Assembly (NCBI GenBank): GCA_021811435.1
Contig: JAJZOR010000001.1
Location: forward strand, 1 to 64,000
Direction of reading: 5' to 3'
DNA from: Microcaldota archaeon
Lineage (GTDB): Archaea; Micrarchaeota; Micrarchaeia; Micrarchaeales; Micrarchaeaceae
DNA length: 64,000 nucleotides
Below are positions 61,216 to 64,000 of the stretch, one piece after another. A program made the position numbers and the translations under genes. Below the pieces are notes generated by a model. The model had not been told where the DNA came from and searched no databases. It saw nothing but the letters and a program-made list of their open reading frames with translations. The number at the start of each line of letters is the position of its first letter. Within the stretch, counting starts at the first letter, position 1.

Positions 61216-62235
61216 TTTATAAAAGCTTTTGGCACCTTCTAGGGACGCGGTTATCGCGCGCGCATCGAAGCCTGCCTTGTGCAATGCTGCTCCCATCTTT
61301 GCAGCGTCCGCGCACAGCCCTATCGCCGCGCCGCCCCCTCCGCCGCCGCTGAGCTTAGCGCCGTAGAATCCGTTCCTCCTAGCGAATTCGACGAACTCGT
61401 CCAATCCGCTGCTGGAAACGCCGAGCCTGGCCAGCAGCGCGTGGTCAGCGAACATGGAACGGCCCAGCCCCTCGATGTCATTGGATTTCAGGGCATCTAT
61501 GCCGCTTCTTGAACAGTCCTCGATTTGATCTAGAATCTCAACAGTGCGCGTCTTATCGTTCTTGTACAATTCCGAAACGTGGCCCACCATCTCTGCCGTG
61601 CTCCTTTTAGGCCCCGTATCCACAAGCAGCAGTTCGATTTCTGTGTCTATTTTTTCCCTCTTGGCTCCGGCAGAGGCGCTGTAGCTCACATACCCCCCAT
61701 AGTACGAGGTGCTGACATCTATCGAGCCCGCGCCGTCGTTCTTGTGTATGACCCTGTCCCCTTCCCTTGCTATGTCTATTACTGTTTCATCGGGAAGCGG
61801 TATTTTCGACGCGTTGAGCAGGGCGACCGTGAAAGCAGCAGAGCACGCTGCGCTGCTGGCAAAGCCCTTCTGCAACGGGATCTCGGAATTTATGCATACA
61901 TCCAGGCCCGCTGGCCTTAGGCGGTGCTCTGCTACCAGCCTGGCCGCTATAGTGGCGTAAGGCAGCACTGGTTCGCCGATCCCACGATGGTCGTCTGCGT
62001 AGCCCCTTATGCTTTGCCTGCCTTTGAAGCCGCTGAAAAGCTCCCGCAGCTCTGTTTCGGTGAACGAATAGTCGTAGCCGCTGACGTCCGGAAGCCTTAT
62101 AACTAGGCTTTTGCCCTCCGTTTCGTTTACGGACGCCTTTGCATACACGCTTATGGCGACTGCGACAGCTAGTTTGCCGTAAACTACAGCGTGCTCGCCG
62201 AGGAGCTTCACTACACCAGGCGCCCTTACCTCCAT
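61204..62235 (-). CDS. mvk: Mevalonate kinase
   Basis: A 343-aa GHMP kinase phosphorylating mevalonate. EVRAPGVVKLLGEHAVVYGKLAVA is the N-terminal signature, LQKGFASSAACSAAFTVALL the phosphate loop and YGAKLSGGGGGGAAIGLC the C-terminal motif. ATG 62235 gives the standard start. The last codons (KFIA and stop) lie in sequence that resembles the left end of the adjacent TnpB element. Confidence 0.93.
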   Translation of the reverse strand: MEVRAPGVVKLLGEHAVVYGKLAVAVAISVYAKASVNETEGKSLVIRLPDVSGYDYSFTETELRELFSGFKGRQSIRGYADDHRGIGEPVLPYATIAARLVAEHRLRPAGLDVCINSEIPLQKGFASSAACSAAFTVALLNASKIPLPDETVIDIAREGDRVIHKNDGAGSIDVSTSYYGGYVSYSASAGAKREKIDTEIELLLVDTGPKRSTAEMVGHVSELYKNDKTRTVEILDQIEDCSRSGIDALKSNDIEGLGRSMFADHALLARLGVSSSGLDEFVEFARRNGFYGAKLSGGGGGGAAIGLCADAAKMGAALHKAGFDARAITASLEGAKSFYKFIA

Positions 62236-62318
62236 GCTTACCAATTTGCAGTCAAAATATTATTATTTCCTGGCGGAATTCGCCCATCAACGAATCGCAT
62301 TGAACGCTGAGCCAGGAT

Positions 62319-62573
62319 TCACCTATATTTAAATTTCAATATAAGCAGCCAGATTGTTATAATGATGAGTATCACGTTGAAGAATATTACGGGGAACGAC
62401 GAGATGAAGTATCCGTACGCTATCCAGAAGACCAAGCCCAAAGTCAGGGCAGCGAGCCAGTATACAGAAAGATCCCGAGTGGACTTCGTCTTTAGCGCCT
62501 TTAGCAATTGTGGCAGGTAAGAAAAGGTAGTCAGTGACCCTGCTATGAGCCCTGATATTATCACGTAATCCAT
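62319..62573 (-). CDS. SemiSWEET/PQ-loop transporter
   Basis: An 84-aa three-helix protein with the PQ motif in LTTFSYLPQLLKALKTKSTRDLS. SemiSWEETs work as dimers and carry sugars or related small molecules. No partner gene is evident. Confidence 0.85.
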   Translation of the reverse strand: MDYVIISGLIAGSLTTFSYLPQLLKALKTKSTRDLSVYWLAALTLGLVFWIAYGYFISSFPVIFFNVILIIITIWLLILKFKYR

Positions 62574-62664
62574 TTTGTCACCTGAAAGCCTCCCATCCGG
62601 CTGGACCAGACAAACAGCTTAATATTACTTGAGATGCTAATATTTAAGTTTAGGGCGATTCCGG

Positions 62665-62898
62665 ATGGCGAAGGGCGGCAAGGACGTCATAATACAGGTA
62701 TTCGGACAGGACTCGCAGCCCAAGAGGGTCCACGAGTGCTACCTCTGCAAGATATACAAGTACGAGATGCGGAAGGGCAATAAGGACGCCTATGGTTGCT
62801 ACCTCAAGCACCTGAATTATCTGGTAAAGAGGCAGGGAGGGCTCTCGATAAAAGTCAACTCGATGGACAATGCAGTAGCGCTGCAGGGTGGCTTATAA
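62665..62898 (+). CDS. Small Cys-containing hypothetical protein
   Basis: A 77-aa basic protein. Cys residues in HECYLCKIYKYEMRKGNKDA and YGCYLKHL could bind zinc. A TATA-like atatttaag (62639-62647) about 22 nt upstream of the ATG marks a leaderless start. It converges on tpiA, overlapping its stop by 6 bp. Confidence 0.65.
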   Translation: MAKGGKDVIIQVFGQDSQPKRVHECYLCKIYKYEMRKGNKDAYGCYLKHLNYLVKRQGGLSIKVNSMDNAVALQGGL

Positions 62899-63681
62899 TT
62901 TGCCCAGCATCTCGATTATCTTCGCCTTGTTGGTGCTCATGCCGCCTATGAGAACGCCGTCTATGCTGCTTTGGCCAGTGTAGCCCGATACGTTTGAGCA
63001 GTCTACGCTCCCTCCGTAAAGGAACTTGACGCAGCGCGCCGCCGGGGCGCCGAACTCTGAGAACAACAGCTTTTTGAGCTTGGCTACTGTCTCGTTGATT
63101 TCTCTTGGATCCGGTATGCGGGATGGGCCATTAGAGCTTATCGCCCATACTGGCTCATAAGCTATAAGTACGTTGCCGGCCTTGGCATTGGTGCCGCGCA
63201 TCGCATCCAAACCGGTAAGCATTTGACGCCTTAGAACGTCCAATGCGAGTCCCGAATCCCTTTCCTTAGAAGTTTCGCCTATGCAGAGGATCGGGTTGAT
63301 ATTCGCATTGATGCACATCCTGAATTTATCCGATATCAATTGGTCGGTCTCTGCAATGCCGAGCGATTTGCCGGACCTCACCTCTGAATGGCCCAGTATG
63401 GCGTTTTTGCACCCTATTTCTTTCATTGCTTCCAGCGACAGAGCCCCGGTAAACGGGCCGTTCGCCTCGACGTTTACATTTTGGGCGCACAGCTCGACCT
63501 GCGTGCCCTCGAGCTGCCTCCCGACCTGATAAAGCGCCGCATGGGACGGCGCTACTATGACGCGCTGCTTCAATTCTGCTTTCCCTGCGTATTCGGATAG
63601 CGCCCTGGCGAGCGAGATTGACTCGGCTATGCCGAGATACGCCTTCCAATTGCACGCCACTACTATTTTGTCCCGCTGCAA
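62893..63681 (-). CDS. tpiA: Triosephosphate isomerase, bacterial-type
   Basis: A 262-aa TIM: VVACNWKAYLGIAESISLA (catalytic Lys), AILGHSEVRSGKSLGI (His), IAYEPVWAIS (Glu) and VKFLYGGSVDCSNVSGY. Archaeal TIMs are usually about 225 aa; the length and helix layout here match bacterial/eukaryotic TIMs. It interconverts the aldolase products made by the fba gene of this window. Confidence 0.92.
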   Translation of the reverse strand: MQRDKIVVACNWKAYLGIAESISLARALSEYAGKAELKQRVIVAPSHAALYQVGRQLEGTQVELCAQNVNVEANGPFTGALSLEAMKEIGCKNAILGHSEVRSGKSLGIAETDQLISDKFRMCINANINPILCIGETSKERDSGLALDVLRRQMLTGLDAMRGTNAKAGNVLIAYEPVWAISSNGPSRIPDPREINETVAKLKKLLFSEFGAPAARCVKFLYGGSVDCSNVSGYTGQSSIDGVLIGGMSTNKAKIIEMLGKL

Positions 63682-63688
63682 GGCATCA

Positions 63689-64000
63689 TTATTGTTGGTT
63701 TAGTATTATTTTCAGCGCTTCGTCCTTAGTGTTGGGGTTGGTCTCGAATAATCCCCGTATGGCGCTGGTTACAGTCTCGACGCCGTGTGATTTGGCGCCG
63801 CGCATCTCCATGCACATGTGCCTGGCCTTTATCATTACAAGGACGCCCTTCGCCTCAAGCTTATCATTGAAGTAGTCTGCGATGTCTTTGGTGAATTCCT
63901 CCTGCACCTGCGGCCTGGACGCGAAATGCTTGACTATGCGCGGTATTTTTGACAGGCCGACTATCTTCTTGTCCGGTATGTAAGCTACGGATACGTATCC
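63689..64000 (-). CDS. folE: GTP cyclohydrolase I, C-terminal part (runs off the window)
   Basis: The last 103 codons of a FolE-type GTP cyclohydrolase I. VSVAYIPDKKIVGLSKIPRI, RPQVQEEFTKDIADYFND, the metal/active-site ARHMCMEMRGAKSHGVETVT and SAIRGLFETN are diagnostic. The start lies beyond the right edge. It provides dihydroneopterin triphosphate for pterin or archaeosine-type pathways. Confidence 0.92.
   Translation of the reverse strand, partial: GYVSVAYIPDKKIVGLSKIPRIVKHFASRPQVQEEFTKDIADYFNDKLEAKGVLVMIKARHMCMEMRGAKSHGVETVTSAIRGLFETNPNTKDEALKIILNQQ

Overview
This window is archaeal. It encodes a family-B DNA polymerase, archaeal-type PheS/PheT and ProS, a class-I archaeal fructose-bisphosphate aldolase, type II methionine aminopeptidase, a class III (pilin-type) signal peptide, mevalonate-pathway enzymes and a tetraether-lipid synthase (Tes-like radical SAM protein). 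Many genes have a TATA box about 25 nt upstream of the start codon, so leaderless transcripts seem common. A tRNA-Arg interrupted in its T-loop by a 16-nt intron is of the kind known from ultra-small (Micrarchaeota/ARMAN) and some thermophilic archaea. With the heme, proline-oxidation and SUF genes, this suggests an aerobic Micrarchaeum-like organism; that placement is inference.

Layout. 1-4.35 kb: a partial gene, a large pilin-like surface protein, an IS1634-type transposase and the frameshifted tail of a beta-propeller surface protein. 4.35-14.2 kb (- strand): a tight nine-gene heme operon hemE-hemH-hemC-hemD-hemA-hemY-radical SAM-hemL-hemB, with a divergent heme-monooxygenase-like (ABM) gene. 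14.8-19.5 kb: a membrane-anchored winged-helix protein, the Tes-like gene with a Cys-rich tail, an unknown partner gene and a HAD protein. 19.6-26 kb: pheS-pheT, then fba and a PPi-type phosphofructokinase with no canonical start codon. 26-27 kb: a small TnpB element with an internally deleted TnpB. 27-34.7 kb: polB-map, small regulators, PRC-barrel-rnhB, the intron-containing tRNA-Arg and DUF192. 34.7-40.5 kb: delta-1-pyrroline-5-carboxylate dehydrogenase, a complete IS200/IS605 element with an extra PH-like gene, a proteasome-beta-like Ntn hydrolase and a Nudix enzyme. 40.8-46.4 kb: a SUF Fe-S operon (sufB-sufD-HTH-sufC-sufS-sufU). 46.4-50.7 kb: a second Ntn-hydrolase paralog, a secreted CAP protein and a hemerythrin-like protein. 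51-54.3 kb: tRNA-Gln and AT-rich glycosyltransferase genes. 54.3-64 kb: proS, proC and proline dehydrogenase, HAD, carbamate kinase, diphosphomevalonate decarboxylase, a TnpB relic, mevalonate kinase, a SemiSWEET, triosephosphate isomerase and the end of folE.

How the genes fit together. The hem genes run from glutamyl-tRNA to heme but include no hemF, hemN or hemQ; a radical SAM/SPASM gene sits inside the operon and is the natural candidate for the missing decarboxylation. SUF supplies the Fe-S clusters that this enzyme and the Tes-like enzyme need. Proline dehydrogenase and P5C dehydrogenase would feed electrons from proline to a heme-based respiratory chain. The most novel items are the two proteasome-like hydrolases that begin Met-Thr, the third gene in the IS605 element, the two in-frame-deleted TnpBs, the T-loop tRNA intron and the hybrid heme operon.
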